A stretch of DNA of 64,000 bases from Dongia_B soli (lineage in GTDB: Bacteria > Pseudomonadota > Alphaproteobacteria > Dongiales > Dongiaceae): NCBI RefSeq assembly GCF_034044715.1, contig NZ_JAXCLW010000001.1, positions 1,240,001 to 1,304,000 of the forward strand. The letters run 5' to 3'. A model generated the notes under the pieces. It had not been told where the DNA came from. It saw only the letters and a program-made list of their open reading frames with translations, and ran no database searches. Positions 31,691 to 40,875 of this stretch are shown one piece after another. The position numbers and the translations under genes were made by a program. How positions within the stretch are numbered: position 1 is the stretch's first letter; the number at the start of each line of letters is the position of its first letter.

Positions 31691-34600
31691 ATGACCGATA
31701 CGTCGATCCGCGAGTCGCCCCCGCGCGTCTTCAATATTCCGACAGGTATCGCTTTCGTCGATGCCCTGGCGGCGGGATTGCTGCGGCAAGCCGGCGGCGA
31801 TCCGCTGCGACTCGCGGCGATGACCGTGCTGCTGCCGAACCGGCGCGCCTGCCGGGCGCTGCAGGAGGCCTTTTTGCGGCAGGCGCAGTTGGGGCCGGAT
31901 CGCGAGCGGACCGCGAGCGCTTTGCTGCTGCCGCGTCTGCAGCCGATCGGCGATGTCGATGAAGACGATCTCGCGGTACTGGCGGGCGGTGCCCTGGATC
32001 TGCCGCCGGCCATCGATCCCTTGCGGCGGCAATTGCTGCTGGCGCGACTCGTCATGGCCGGCCGGCCGCGCTTCCAGCCGGATAGTGAACCCTTGCGCTG
32101 GCAGGATGCCGTGCGTCTCGCCGCCGATCTCGGACGCTTGCTGGATCAGGTGGAAACCGAAGGCTGCGATCTCGCCGATCTCGACAAATTGGTGACCGGC
32201 GACCTCGCCCGGCACTGGCAATTGACGGTCAATTTCCTCGATATCCTGCGCGATGCCTGGCCGGCGATCCTGCGCGATGAAGGCGCCATCGATGCGGCAC
32301 AGCGCCGCAACCTGCTGCTCCGGCGCCAGCGCGACCTGTGGCTGCGCCAGCCGCCCGCCGGGCCGGTGATCGCCGCCGGCTCGACCGGCTCAATCCCGGC
32401 CAGCGCCGATCTCATCGCGACGATCGCCCGGTTGCCGCAAGGCTGCGTGGTGCTGCCGGGTTTGGACCGCAGCGTCGATGACGCCGTCTGGGCAAAGATC
32501 ACCGAGGATCCCAGCCATCCGCAATTCGGCCTCGCTTTGCTGCTGAAGCATATCGGTATCGAACGGAACCAGGTCGATGACTGGTCGGATGTCACCGCGA
32601 CCGATGTCACCGCGACCGATGTCACCGCGACCGATGTCACTGCGACAGGTGTGACCGCGGCCGATGCGGCAAAGGAAACGCGGCGCAGGTTGATCGCCCA
32701 GGCGCTGATGCCGGCCGATTGCACCGACCGCTGGTCGACGGCCGCGGAGCTGCTGGACGTGGCCGAGGCAACAGCAGCCTGGGCCCCGGTGCATCGCATC
32801 GATTGCCACAGCCGCCAGGAAGAAGCCGGCGTCATCGCCCTCATCCTGCGTCACCATGTGGAAACGCCGGGCGCGCAGCGTGCCGCCTTGGTAACACCGG
32901 ACCGACAGCTTGCCGCCCAGGTGACGGCGGAATTGCGCCGCTGGAATATCGTCATCGACGATTCCGCCGGCCGTGCGCTCAACCTGACGCCGCCCGGCGC
33001 TTTCCTGCTCTTGTTGGCGGAAGCCGCCGCGACGGATTGGGCGCCGGTGCCGCTGCTCGCTTTGCTGAAACATCCTTTGGCGAAAGCGGGCCTCGAGACG
33101 AGTGCCTTCCGCGCGCTCGTGCGCGATCTCGAAAAAGCCGTGCTGCGCGGCCCTCGCCCGGCCCCCGGTTGGGCGGGGCTGCGATCGGCTGTCGCAAGTG
33201 CCGTCAGCGGCGGTGGTCTGCGCGCCGGCATGGCGGACCGCTTGACCGCCTTGCTGGATAATCTCGAACAGCGTCTGGCTGCGCTGGCTGATTGGCAGGC
33301 GCAGCATGATCTCGCGACGCGTCTGGCGGCCCATCTCGCCGCTGCGGAAGCCCTGGCGGCCGGTGGGAGCGATCAAGCGCGCCAAAGCGGCGCCGATCAT
33401 CTCTGGCGCGGCGAGGCTGGTGAGGCGCTGGCGGATTTCGTGCACCGCCTGGGCGAAGCGGCGAGCGGCCAGCCGGCCCTCTCGGCTTTGGACTATGCAG
33501 CATTGCTGGCGGAGATGATGCGCAGCATCGAGGTGCGGCCGCGTTACGGCGCCCATCCGCGCCTCTTCATCTGGGGTCCGCTGGAAGCGCGCTTGCAGCA
33601 GGTGGAGCTGATGATCCTCGGCGGCCTCAATGACGGCACCTGGCCCGCCGATCCCACCATCGATCCCTGGCTCAACCGGCCGATGCGACAGGCTTTCGGC
33701 CTGCCGCAGCCGGAACGCCGCATCGGTCTCTCGGCGCATGATTTCCAACAGGCCTTGGGCGCGCCGCAGGTCTATCTCACCCGGGCGCTCCGCGTCGAAG
33801 GGACACCCACCGTCCCCTCGCGCTGGCTGCTGCGGCTCGAAGCCTATCTCCGCTGCCTCGGCGTCACGGGGGAAAGTAGCGACGGCGCCGCCTGGACCGC
33901 CTGGCAGACGGCGCTGGACCGGCCGGAGAAGGTCCAGCCTTATCCACGGCCGGCGCCGCGTCCCGGCCGGGCGCATCGGCCCAAAGCCCTGTCGGTGACA
34001 CGCATCGAAACCTGGATGCGCGATCCCTATGCGATCTATGCGCAATACATCCTGCGCCTGCGCGCCCTCGAACCGATCGATGCCGATCCCAGCCTCGCCG
34101 ATCTCGGCACGGTCATTCATGCGGCCTTGGAGCGCTTCCTGCAGGATTGCCGCGACGGCCTGCCGCCGGATGCTCTTTCGCTTTTGCTGCGTTACGGCGA
34201 GGAGGCGTTCGGCGATATCCTGGCGCGACCTGCTGTCTGGGCCTTCTGGTGGCCGCGTTTCCAGCGCATCGCCGCCTGGATCGTACTGCAGGAACAGGCG
34301 CGCCGGCCACTGATCGCCGAGAGCTTCACGGAATTACGCGGCGAGTTGCCGATCGTGGAGGTCGATCCGCCATTCACTTTGAGCGCCGTCGCCGATCGCA
34401 TCGACCGCATGAAAGACGGCAGCCTGGCGATCATCGATTACAAGACCGGCGGCATCCCGACGATGGATGAAATTCATCTCGGCTTTGCGCCGCAATTACC
34501 TTTGGAAGCGGCGCTGGCAAAGGCCGGCGCCTTCCAATCCGCCGCCGGTGCATCTTTGCGAGGACCGGTCAGCGAACTGGCCTTCTGGCAATTGAATGGC

Positions 34601-34843
34601 CGCGATTCGGGCGGCGCGGTGAAGCCGGTCAAGGAAGCCGGCCGCGGCCTGCGCGGCAATGCCGATTACATGGTGCTGGCGCAGCTCGCTTATGACGGCC
34701 TGCTGGCCCTGCTGCGTGACTTTTCCGAAGAGGATGCCGCTTATCCGGCGCAGCCGGCGCCCCGTTACGCGCCGCGCTACAGCGATTACGGTCATCTCGC
34801 CCGCGTGCTCGAATGGTCGCTGGCGGGCGAGGAGGGCGAATGA
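31691..34843 (+). CDS. addB: double-strand break repair protein AddB
   Basis: 1050 residues from ATG 31691; an earlier frame start at 31529 would overlap murU. The N-terminal TVLLPNRRACRALQEAFLRQ is an inactive helicase-like block, and the C-terminal PD-(D/E)XK nuclease has the core LAIIDYKTGGIPTMDE. AddB pairs with AddA to resect broken ends in Alphaproteobacteria that lack RecBCD. Residues about 300-324 are a DVTAT tandem repeat, unusual for this family. The stop overlaps addA by ATGA. Confidence 0.95.
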   Translation: MTDTSIRESPPRVFNIPTGIAFVDALAAGLLRQAGGDPLRLAAMTVLLPNRRACRALQEAFLRQAQLGPDRERTASALLLPRLQPIGDVDEDDLAVLAGGALDLPPAIDPLRRQLLLARLVMAGRPRFQPDSEPLRWQDAVRLAADLGRLLDQVETEGCDLADLDKLVTGDLARHWQLTVNFLDILRDAWPAILRDEGAIDAAQRRNLLLRRQRDLWLRQPPAGPVIAAGSTGSIPASADLIATIARLPQGCVVLPGLDRSVDDAVWAKITEDPSHPQFGLALLLKHIGIERNQVDDWSDVTATDVTATDVTATDVTATGVTAADAAKETRRRLIAQALMPADCTDRWSTAAELLDVAEATAAWAPVHRIDCHSRQEEAGVIALILRHHVETPGAQRAALVTPDRQLAAQVTAELRRWNIVIDDSAGRALNLTPPGAFLLLLAEAAATDWAPVPLLALLKHPLAKAGLETSAFRALVRDLEKAVLRGPRPAPGWAGLRSAVASAVSGGGLRAGMADRLTALLDNLEQRLAALADWQAQHDLATRLAAHLAAAEALAAGGSDQARQSGADHLWRGEAGEALADFVHRLGEAASGQPALSALDYAALLAEMMRSIEVRPRYGAHPRLFIWGPLEARLQQVELMILGGLNDGTWPADPTIDPWLNRPMRQAFGLPQPERRIGLSAHDFQQALGAPQVYLTRALRVEGTPTVPSRWLLRLEAYLRCLGVTGESSDGAAWTAWQTALDRPEKVQPYPRPAPRPGRAHRPKALSVTRIETWMRDPYAIYAQYILRLRALEPIDADPSLADLGTVIHAALERFLQDCRDGLPPDALSLLLRYGEEAFGDILARPAVWAFWWPRFQRIAAWIVLQEQARRPLIAESFTELRGELPIVEVDPPFTLSAVADRIDRMKDGSLAIIDYKTGGIPTMDEIHLGFAPQLPLEAALAKAGAFQSAAGASLRGPVSELAFWQLNGRDSGGAVKPVKEAGRGLRGNADYMVLAQLAYDGLLALLRDFSEEDAAYPAQPAPRYAPRYSDYGHLARVLEWSLAGEEGE
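32588..32662 (+). repeat. five 15-bp tandem repeats inside addB
   Basis: The unit GATGTCACCGCGACC occurs three times identically (32588, 32603, 32618), then twice with substitutions (32633, 32648). It encodes DVTAT repeats and a degenerate GVTAA. The length is a multiple of 3, so copy-number change would keep the frame. Confidence 0.95.
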
Positions 34844-37800
34844 CGATCGAACGTCCATCCTCGCAGGCTCTGCCGATCGCGCGCGACGCGCAAAGCGCTA
34901 TCAGGGATGCGTCCCTGGGTCAGCGGCGTGGCGCCGATCCGCTGAAATCCGCCTGGGTGACGGCCTCGGCCGGCTCCGGCAAGACCAAGGTGCTGGGCGA
35001 CCGCGTGCTGCGGCTCTTGCTCAATGGCACCCGGCCGGAGCGCATCCTCTGCCTCACCTTCACCAAAGCGGCGGCAGCGGAAATGGCCAACCGCATCGCC
35101 GAGACCTTGGCGAAATGGGCGGCGATGCCGGCCGCGGACTTGCGCCAGGCTTTGGTCGATCTCACCAGCCAGCGGCCGAGCGCCGAGATGCAGGACGAAG
35201 CGCGCCGCCTTTTCAGCCGCGTGCTCGATGCGCCTGGCGGCATGAAGATCGAAACCATTCATGCCTTCTGCCAGTCGCTGTTGCGCCGCTTCCCGCTGGA
35301 AGCGGAGATCGCACCGCATTTCGAGCCGATGGAAGAACGCGACGCCACCGAAATGCTGCGCGCCGCCCGCGACGCCATGCTGCTGGCGGCGCGCGAGCAG
35401 CGGGAGACGCCGCTCGCTCTGGCGCTCGACCACGTGGTGCGCCTGGGTGAGGACCGGCTCGACAAGATCATGGCGGCCTTCTTGCGGGAACGCGGCCGCC
35501 TGATGACTCTACGACGGCGCAGCGGCTCGCTCGACGATGTGGCTTTGGTGCTGGCCCGTCATCTCGATCTGCAGCCGGGCGAAAGCCGCCGCGATATCCT
35601 GCTTGCGGCCTGCGATGATGCGCTGTTCGATTGCCAAGGTCTCCGCGCGGCGGTCGCGATCCTGCAACGCGGCAAGACGACCGACGGCAAGCTCGCGGAC
35701 CGGCTTGCGCCGTGGCTCGCAGCGGAACGCGAGGATCGCTTGTCCGGCTTTGAGGATTATCTGGCGGCCTTCCACGATTCCAAGGGCGCGCCGAAGAACG
35801 GCTTCCTCACCAAGGCCCTGGCCAGCGCGCATCCCGATATTGAACGCATGCTCACGGTCGAGCGCGACCGCGTGGCGCGGATCGGCGAGCGTCTCCGCGC
35901 GGTCGACATTCTGACCGACACGATGGCGCTGCTGACCCTCGCCAGCGATATGCTTGACCGCTATGAGCGGCGCAAGGCGGCGACAGCGAAACTGGATTTC
36001 GACGATCTTATTCTGAAGACCCGCGACCTGCTGCGCCGACCCGGCATCGCGCCCTGGGTGCTGTTCAAGCTGGATGGCGGCCTCGATCACATCCTGATCG
36101 ACGAGGCGCAGGATACCAATCCGGCGCAATGGCAGGTGATCGAGGCTCTGGCCGGAGAGTTCTTCGTGGGCGAAGGGGCGGTTGAACGCCCGCGCACCGT
36201 CTTCGCGGTCGGCGACGTCAAGCAATCGATCTACAGTTTCCAGGGCGCCGATCCGATGGAATTCATCGCCAAGCGGGCGCAGTTCAGCGCACTCGCGGGG
36301 CCGGATCGCTTCAATGACGAGATCCTCAACGTCTCCTTCCGCTCGACCGACCAGGTGCTGGATCTGGTGGACCGGGTGTTTGCCGGGCCGGCGGCGCCGG
36401 GCGTGGTCTTACCGGGCGAGCCTGCCTTGCGCCACCGCGTCAGCCGCGTCGGCGCCGAAGGCATGGTGACGCTCTGGCCGCGCGCCGTGCCGGTCGATCT
36501 CGCCGCGCCCGACCCCTGGTCGCCGCCGCGCATCCGCGACGAAGCGGCCACACCCGTGCCACGCCTTGCCGAAGCAATTGCCGGCGAGATTCAGCGCCTG
36601 ATCGGCAAGGAGATGTTGCGCGATCGCGGCCGCGTGGTGACGGCCGGCGATATCCTCATTTTGGCGCGCAGCCGCAGCGCGGTGTTCGAAGCGGTGGTGC
36701 GGGCGCTGAAGACGCGGGCCATTCCCGTGGCCGGTATCGATCGCATGCATCTGCTCGAACAAATCGCCGTGCTCGACCTCATGGCCTTCGGCGATTTTCT
36801 GCTGCTGCCGGACGACGATCTCACTCTGGCGACCCTGCTGAAAAGCCCGCTGGTCGGTCTCGATGAGGATGCGCTGATGGCGCTTTGCCTCGACCGCAAG
36901 GGCAGCCTCTGGGCGGCGCTCAGTGCACGCCGTGACGAACGCGCCGATTTCGCCGCCGCGCATCGCCTGCTCGCTGGTTTCCAGGCGCGGGTCGATTACC
37001 TTTTGCCCTTCGCACTTTATGGCGAGCTGTTGCAGGCGACCGGCGGGCGCCGACGGCTCTATGGCCGGCTGGGCCCGGAAGCGGCCGATGCTGTGGATGA
37101 GTTCATCGCCCTTGCCCAGGATTACGAACGCCACCACACACCCAGCCTGCAAGGCTTCCTGCATTGGCTGCGCACCACCGATGTCGAGGTGAAGCGGGAA
37201 TTGCAGGACAGCAATGATCAGGTGCGGGTGATGACGGTGCATGGTGCCAAGGGCTTGCAGGCGCCGATCGTCTTCCTGATCGACCAGCAGCGCCGCCGGC
37301 CCAATGGGGACGGCTTGTTCTGGGTCTCGATCGGCGGCGCCGAATTGCCGCTCTGGTCGCCCAACCGCCAGGCCGATCATGCGGTCACGGCGGCGGCACG
37401 CGAGCAGCGCGCCAATGCGATGATGCTGGAGGAAAACCGTCTGCTTTATGTGGCGCTGACCCGGGCGGAGGATCGCCTCTATGTCTGCGGCACCGGTTCT
37501 GGCAGCGTCAGTGCCGCGCCCGGCTGGCACGATTACGTTGCCGGGGCGCTCGCCGACATGCCGGGAGCTGAGAAGCTGGAGATGCCAGGTTTCGAGGGCG
37601 AGGGCTGGCAGGGCGAGGGCTGGCGCGTCGCCAGCGCGCAGCTTGCCGCACCGACCCGCGCCAGGCCCGGCGCGGCGCTTGTGACCGGCGCGGATCTGCC
37701 CCTGCCGGACTGGGCCGGCACCAGGGCGCCGGATGAACCGGATCCGCCGCAGCCGCTCACCCCCTCACGGCCCAGCGACTCGGAGGAAGCCGCCGAACTG

Positions 37801-38340
37801 GCGCTGGTCAGCCCGCTGGCGGCCGATCAGGGCTATCGCTTCAAGCGCGGCCGGCTCACCCATCATCTGCTGGAAACCCTGCCCGGGCTGGCCCCTGAGG
37901 CACGCGCGGCGGCGGCCTCGGCCTATCTCGCCCGGCCGGTACACGGACTGGATGCCGCCCAGCAGGCGGAGATCGCGGCCGAGGTCCTGGCGGTGCTCAC
38001 CCATCCCGATTTCGCCGATCTTTTCGCCCCCGGCAGCCAGGCCGAGGTGCCGGTGATCGCCCATTTCGCCGACCGCGACGGCCGCCGGCGAATCCTTGCC
38101 GGGCAGATCGACCGGCTGGCGGTGCGTGGGAAGGATTGCCTGATCGTCGATTATAAAAGTAATCGCCCACCACCCATGCAGGCCTCGCATGTCCCAGCCC
38201 TGTATCTGCGCCAGATGGCGGCCTACCGGCGTGCTGTCCGAGAAATTTACCCAAGTCAAACAGTACGTTGCTTCCTGCTCTGGAGCGATGGCCCCCGTCT
38301 GATGGAGCTTCCTGGCGACATGCTCGATTTGCATGACTGA
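34840..38340 (+). CDS. addA: double-strand break repair helicase AddA
   Basis: 1166 residues from ATG 34840, coupled to addB, with GGAGGGCGA upstream. UvrD-type helicase motifs: Walker A ASAGSGKTK, LCLTFTKAAAAEM (Ia), HILIDEAQDTNPAQW (II), AVGDVKQSIYSFQGA (III), VMTVHGAKGLQAPIVFLID (V) and NRLLYVALTRAEDRLYV (VI). A C-terminal RecB-type nuclease domain has CLIVDYKSNRPP. With AddB it forms the helicase-nuclease that prepares ends for RecA. Normal length, all motifs intact. Confidence 0.96.
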   Translation: MTIERPSSQALPIARDAQSAIRDASLGQRRGADPLKSAWVTASAGSGKTKVLGDRVLRLLLNGTRPERILCLTFTKAAAAEMANRIAETLAKWAAMPAADLRQALVDLTSQRPSAEMQDEARRLFSRVLDAPGGMKIETIHAFCQSLLRRFPLEAEIAPHFEPMEERDATEMLRAARDAMLLAAREQRETPLALALDHVVRLGEDRLDKIMAAFLRERGRLMTLRRRSGSLDDVALVLARHLDLQPGESRRDILLAACDDALFDCQGLRAAVAILQRGKTTDGKLADRLAPWLAAEREDRLSGFEDYLAAFHDSKGAPKNGFLTKALASAHPDIERMLTVERDRVARIGERLRAVDILTDTMALLTLASDMLDRYERRKAATAKLDFDDLILKTRDLLRRPGIAPWVLFKLDGGLDHILIDEAQDTNPAQWQVIEALAGEFFVGEGAVERPRTVFAVGDVKQSIYSFQGADPMEFIAKRAQFSALAGPDRFNDEILNVSFRSTDQVLDLVDRVFAGPAAPGVVLPGEPALRHRVSRVGAEGMVTLWPRAVPVDLAAPDPWSPPRIRDEAATPVPRLAEAIAGEIQRLIGKEMLRDRGRVVTAGDILILARSRSAVFEAVVRALKTRAIPVAGIDRMHLLEQIAVLDLMAFGDFLLLPDDDLTLATLLKSPLVGLDEDALMALCLDRKGSLWAALSARRDERADFAAAHRLLAGFQARVDYLLPFALYGELLQATGGRRRLYGRLGPEAADAVDEFIALAQDYERHHTPSLQGFLHWLRTTDVEVKRELQDSNDQVRVMTVHGAKGLQAPIVFLIDQQRRRPNGDGLFWVSIGGAELPLWSPNRQADHAVTAAAREQRANAMMLEENRLLYVALTRAEDRLYVCGTGSGSVSAAPGWHDYVAGALADMPGAEKLEMPGFEGEGWQGEGWRVASAQLAAPTRARPGAALVTGADLPLPDWAGTRAPDEPDPPQPLTPSRPSDSEEAAELALVSPLAADQGYRFKRGRLTHHLLETLPGLAPEARAAAASAYLARPVHGLDAAQQAEIAAEVLAVLTHPDFADLFAPGSQAEVPVIAHFADRDGRRRILAGQIDRLAVRGKDCLIVDYKSNRPPPMQASHVPALYLRQMAAYRRAVREIYPSQTVRCFLLWSDGPRLMELPGDMLDLHD

Positions 38341-38473
38341 CGCGGCCTGCAATGCGCCGCCTTGACGTTGCCGGGAGCCGTTCATAGATTCCTCACCAGC
38401 AACAAGGCGCGCCTATATGGGCACCTGAACCGGCTTGAGGGGATGGGTCGCGCGCAACATAAAGGGATGCTGC

Positions 38474-38797
38474 ATGAGCACGACGACACATATCAGCGAC
38501 GCCAGCTTCGAAAACGATGTGCTGAAGGCGAGCGGTCCGGTTCTGGTCGATTTCTGGGCCGAATGGTGCGGACCCTGCAAGATGATCGCCCCGGCCTTGG
38601 AAGAGCTTGCCCAGCAGCTCGATGGCAAGCTGACCATCGCCAAGATCAATATCGATCATAATCCGCAGACGCCGAAGAAATACGGCGTGCGCGGCATCCC
38701 CACCCTGATGCTGTTCAAGGACGGCCAGGTGGCGGCGACCAAGATCGGCAACATGCCGAAGCGCCAATTGGTCGACTGGGTCGAATCGGTCCTCTAA
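38474..38797 (+). CDS. trxA: thioredoxin
   Basis: 107 residues from ATG 38474 (AAAGGGA upstream). The classical fold has VLVDFWAEWCGPCKMIAPAL with redox Cys32 and Cys35, the cis-Pro in GIPTLMLFKDGQ and a normal C-terminus. It reduces disulfides of cytosolic enzymes and is recharged by thioredoxin reductase. It lies 133 bases after addA, as in many Alphaproteobacteria, and is closed by a strong intrinsic terminator. Confidence 0.97.
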   Translation: MSTTTHISDASFENDVLKASGPVLVDFWAEWCGPCKMIAPALEELAQQLDGKLTIAKINIDHNPQTPKKYGVRGIPTLMLFKDGQVAATKIGNMPKRQLVDWVESVL

Positions 38798-38820
38798 GCC
38801 GATTTATACCGAGATCGAAA

Positions 38821-38850
38821 AACCCCGCCGGTGACGGCGGGGTTTTTGTT
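38821..38850 (+). terminator. intrinsic terminator after trxA
   Basis: AACCCCGCCG (38821-38830) and CGGCGGGGTT (38835-38844) form a perfect 10-bp stem with a GTGA loop, followed by TTTTTGTTTG. It ends the tsaE-to-trxA run and marks the left edge of the inserted segment. Confidence 0.93.
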
Positions 38851-39025
38851 TGTGTGGTTCTGTTGCTTCACGGAGCCAGTTTATCAGACCCAGTAGGCAC
38901 CTAGAGAAGTCCTTCACTAAGGAACGACTGGTGGAGATAAAAAGTGCAATTGATATCATTTGACGAATTTCTAAGGGAGATTAAACTCAAAGATAGCATT
39001 GTGAAAACGGGGCTTGGGGGAAGAA

Positions 39026-39643
39026 ATGGCGGCATCGCTTCCATATTTGGCGAGCAACAAAAACGTATCATTGCTCTTCGAAAAGATAGCGGCAGCAAAA
39101 GTACCCGAAAAATTCACCCATTCCTTTCTTACTACAACTATTGGCCTTAAAGGCACTAATGACAGAGCTCTTATTCCCCTCCTCCGGAATATGGGTTTTA
39201 TCGACCAATCTGGCACGCCTATGCCATCGTATAGGCTTCTAAAAGGGCACAATCAGGGTGAAGCACTTGCAGACGGCATGAGACGCGCCTATGGCCCGCT
39301 TTTCGATGCAGATCAAAGCGCCCAGAAGCTCTCTTCAGATCGACTTAAAAGTCTCATAGCACAAGTGGCTGGCGTCGATGCTGACGCCACAGCCCGGATA
39401 GCTGCTACTTTCAGTGCGCTTTCGAAGCTGGCAGACTTTGAGGCCCAGGCTAACGATGGCGGAACGGAGGACAAAGCGGATACCGACGCAGATTTCGAAG
39501 AAGCAAGCCCGACTAATGGACAAAGCAAACCTAAAAATCTCCGTACCGAGTTTCATTACAATTTACAAATTCATCTGCCAACTAATGGCAGTGAAGAAAC
39601 ATACTTGAATATATTCAATGCTATCCGAAAGACATTCCAGTGA
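39026..39643 (+). CDS. DUF5343-like protein, first gene of a two-gene accessory unit
   Basis: 205 residues from ATG 39026 (GGGGGAAG upstream); a TTG at 39014 is in frame. The N-terminal 80 residues (MAASLPYLASNKNVSLLFEK, KVPEKFTHSFLTTTIGLKGT, RALIPLLRNMGFIDQSGTP) resemble the DUF5343 family, which I recall as a winged-helix-like domain of unknown function. A helical middle and an acidic linker (TEDKADTDADFEEASP) follow, then a basic C-terminal strand region. Codon use is AT-richer than in neighbours (25 G/C in bases 39061-39120). The stop overlaps the HEPN gene by GTGA. Confidence 0.7.
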   Translation: MAASLPYLASNKNVSLLFEKIAAAKVPEKFTHSFLTTTIGLKGTNDRALIPLLRNMGFIDQSGTPMPSYRLLKGHNQGEALADGMRRAYGPLFDADQSAQKLSSDRLKSLIAQVAGVDADATARIAATFSALSKLADFEAQANDGGTEDKADTDADFEEASPTNGQSKPKNLRTEFHYNLQIHLPTNGSEETYLNIFNAIRKTFQ

Positions 39644-40206
39644 GTATTGATGGCACGGCCGCTCTCTTTTTAATGCTCGGTCAAGCGGCGGAAAAAAGTC
39701 TAACCAGTGTGGACGATGTAGTCCCCGCCGAATCCCTATTCCTTTCGGTTTCTTACGATTTGGCCCCGTTAGTTCCAGATATGGTTAGGCGATCAACAGA
39801 GGCTGCTGAGGCTTATCGGCTATTTTTTGTGTTCGAGAATTATCTTCGCGATTTGATCGTTGATGTCCTTGCCAAAGATGGCCAAGAAAATTGGTGGGAC
39901 AAGGTGCCGACCGACATTCAATTTGAAGTTACCAAGCTGGAGGAAACAGAGGAAATGAAGGCTTGGATGGCTCTTGGCTCTAGGGACAAATCGGCATTGA
40001 TGACATTGCCTCAACTGCTGAAGGTGATAGAACAAAACTGGAAAGGTGCATTTGATGAAATTGTCCGCGATAAAAGCCTTGTGCACGAAGCGAGACTAAT
40101 TGGCCACTTACGAAACACGATTTGCCATATGAGTACAATTTCCAGCGAGGAGCTGGATCGGATCCGGCAAACTATGCGAGATTGGTTCAGAATTGTGGCG
40201 CCTTAA
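39640..40206 (+). CDS. Swt1-like HEPN domain protein, putative RNase
   Basis: 188 residues from the GTG at 39640, overlapping the upstream stop. The C-terminal third contains HLRNTICHMS, an exact R-N-x3-H (Rx4-6H) HEPN ribonuclease motif; the region FFVFENYLRDLIVDVLAKDG before it fits the Swt1-like HEPN fold (PF18731-like). HEPN RNases with this motif are toxin or abortive-infection effectors that cut RNA when unrestrained. Coupling to the DUF5343-like gene suggests the partner senses or restrains it. Family membership is by recognition, not search. Confidence 0.7.
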   Translation: MSIDGTAALFLMLGQAAEKSLTSVDDVVPAESLFLSVSYDLAPLVPDMVRRSTEAAEAYRLFFVFENYLRDLIVDVLAKDGQENWWDKVPTDIQFEVTKLEETEEMKAWMALGSRDKSALMTLPQLLKVIEQNWKGAFDEIVRDKSLVHEARLIGHLRNTICHMSTISSEELDRIRQTMRDWFRIVAP

Positions 40207-40412
40207 GTTCGAATGCTTTGGCTAAGCTCCTTTGAGGGCGCACTCTGCAAGTTCGAAGTCAGCCTCAACCTAAAAACATTCACCGTTTGAAATGGCAGGG
40301 TTTCCTTAGCCAGTACAGGCGTCAGTGGTCATTGAGGACTTCGATCCTGTGAGCACGAACATTTTTCGCTAGCGTCACGCGCAATATCTTCTGATGTGCG
40401 CGAGCCGCGTAT

Positions 40413-40795
40413 CACCCAATGCTCCGCCAGCACCATCCCGGCGAGATAGAGCGAGCCGCAATGAGGATGTGGCGGGGTTCCGTGTCCTGGATGGGCGAGG
40501 ATGGATTTCAAAGCGCCGTCGACAGATTCGAAGTCATGCGCCTCGAGGCGGAGTTGCTTCGCGAAGGCGACGCAATCTTCAGCATTGGGACTGGCATGGT
40601 CGCGAGGGTAAATGAATGGCTACTCGGCGAGCGAGCGGCCTAAGGTCCTTGGGAGGCGTAACTGAGTCCTTGGTCAGAGCATATAGGATTAGTGGCTCTG
40701 AGTCTCGCTGTCGCCACTCACGCACCATGCTGGCAATCACCTGTCCGGCGCCTCTTTATGGGCTCCATCCAGCTACCTCCCAGCCGGACCGGCTA
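40413..40795 (-). pseudogene. decayed copy of the 3' end of folC
   Basis: This segment reads in parallel with the 3' part of the intact folC (42413 to about 42800). Near its end the minus strand encodes CGSLYLAGMVLAE, matching CGSLYLAGTVLAE in FolC, preceded by ILAHPGHG versus ILANHGTE. The far end (about 40720-40795) also matches nucleotides of folC 42730-42800. The copy has indels, lacks the 5' two thirds and has lost the stop. It lies between the HEPN unit and the MscS gene, in the same orientation as folC. Confidence 0.8.
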
Positions 40796-40875
40796 CAACA
40801 GTTTCTCTCTTCCTCGGCAATCGCCGCCGTGTCACCTTCATTCTCCCGTGCTACGGGTGACTGCGAGGTTGAGAG

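Noticed and set aside
32390..34120. 576-codon minus-strand frame inside addB, and similar long frames opposite ileS, addA and the flavoprotein gene
   Set aside because: Each is the shadow of a confidently identified gene, with Arg/Gln/Asp-rich shadow composition and no ribosome site.
38944..39150. 68-codon plus-strand frame starting at GTG 38944 with GGTGGAGA upstream
   Set aside because: The first 28 residues look coding-like, but it overlaps the DUF5343-like gene out of frame and its later part is a shadow. A short leader peptide remains possible.
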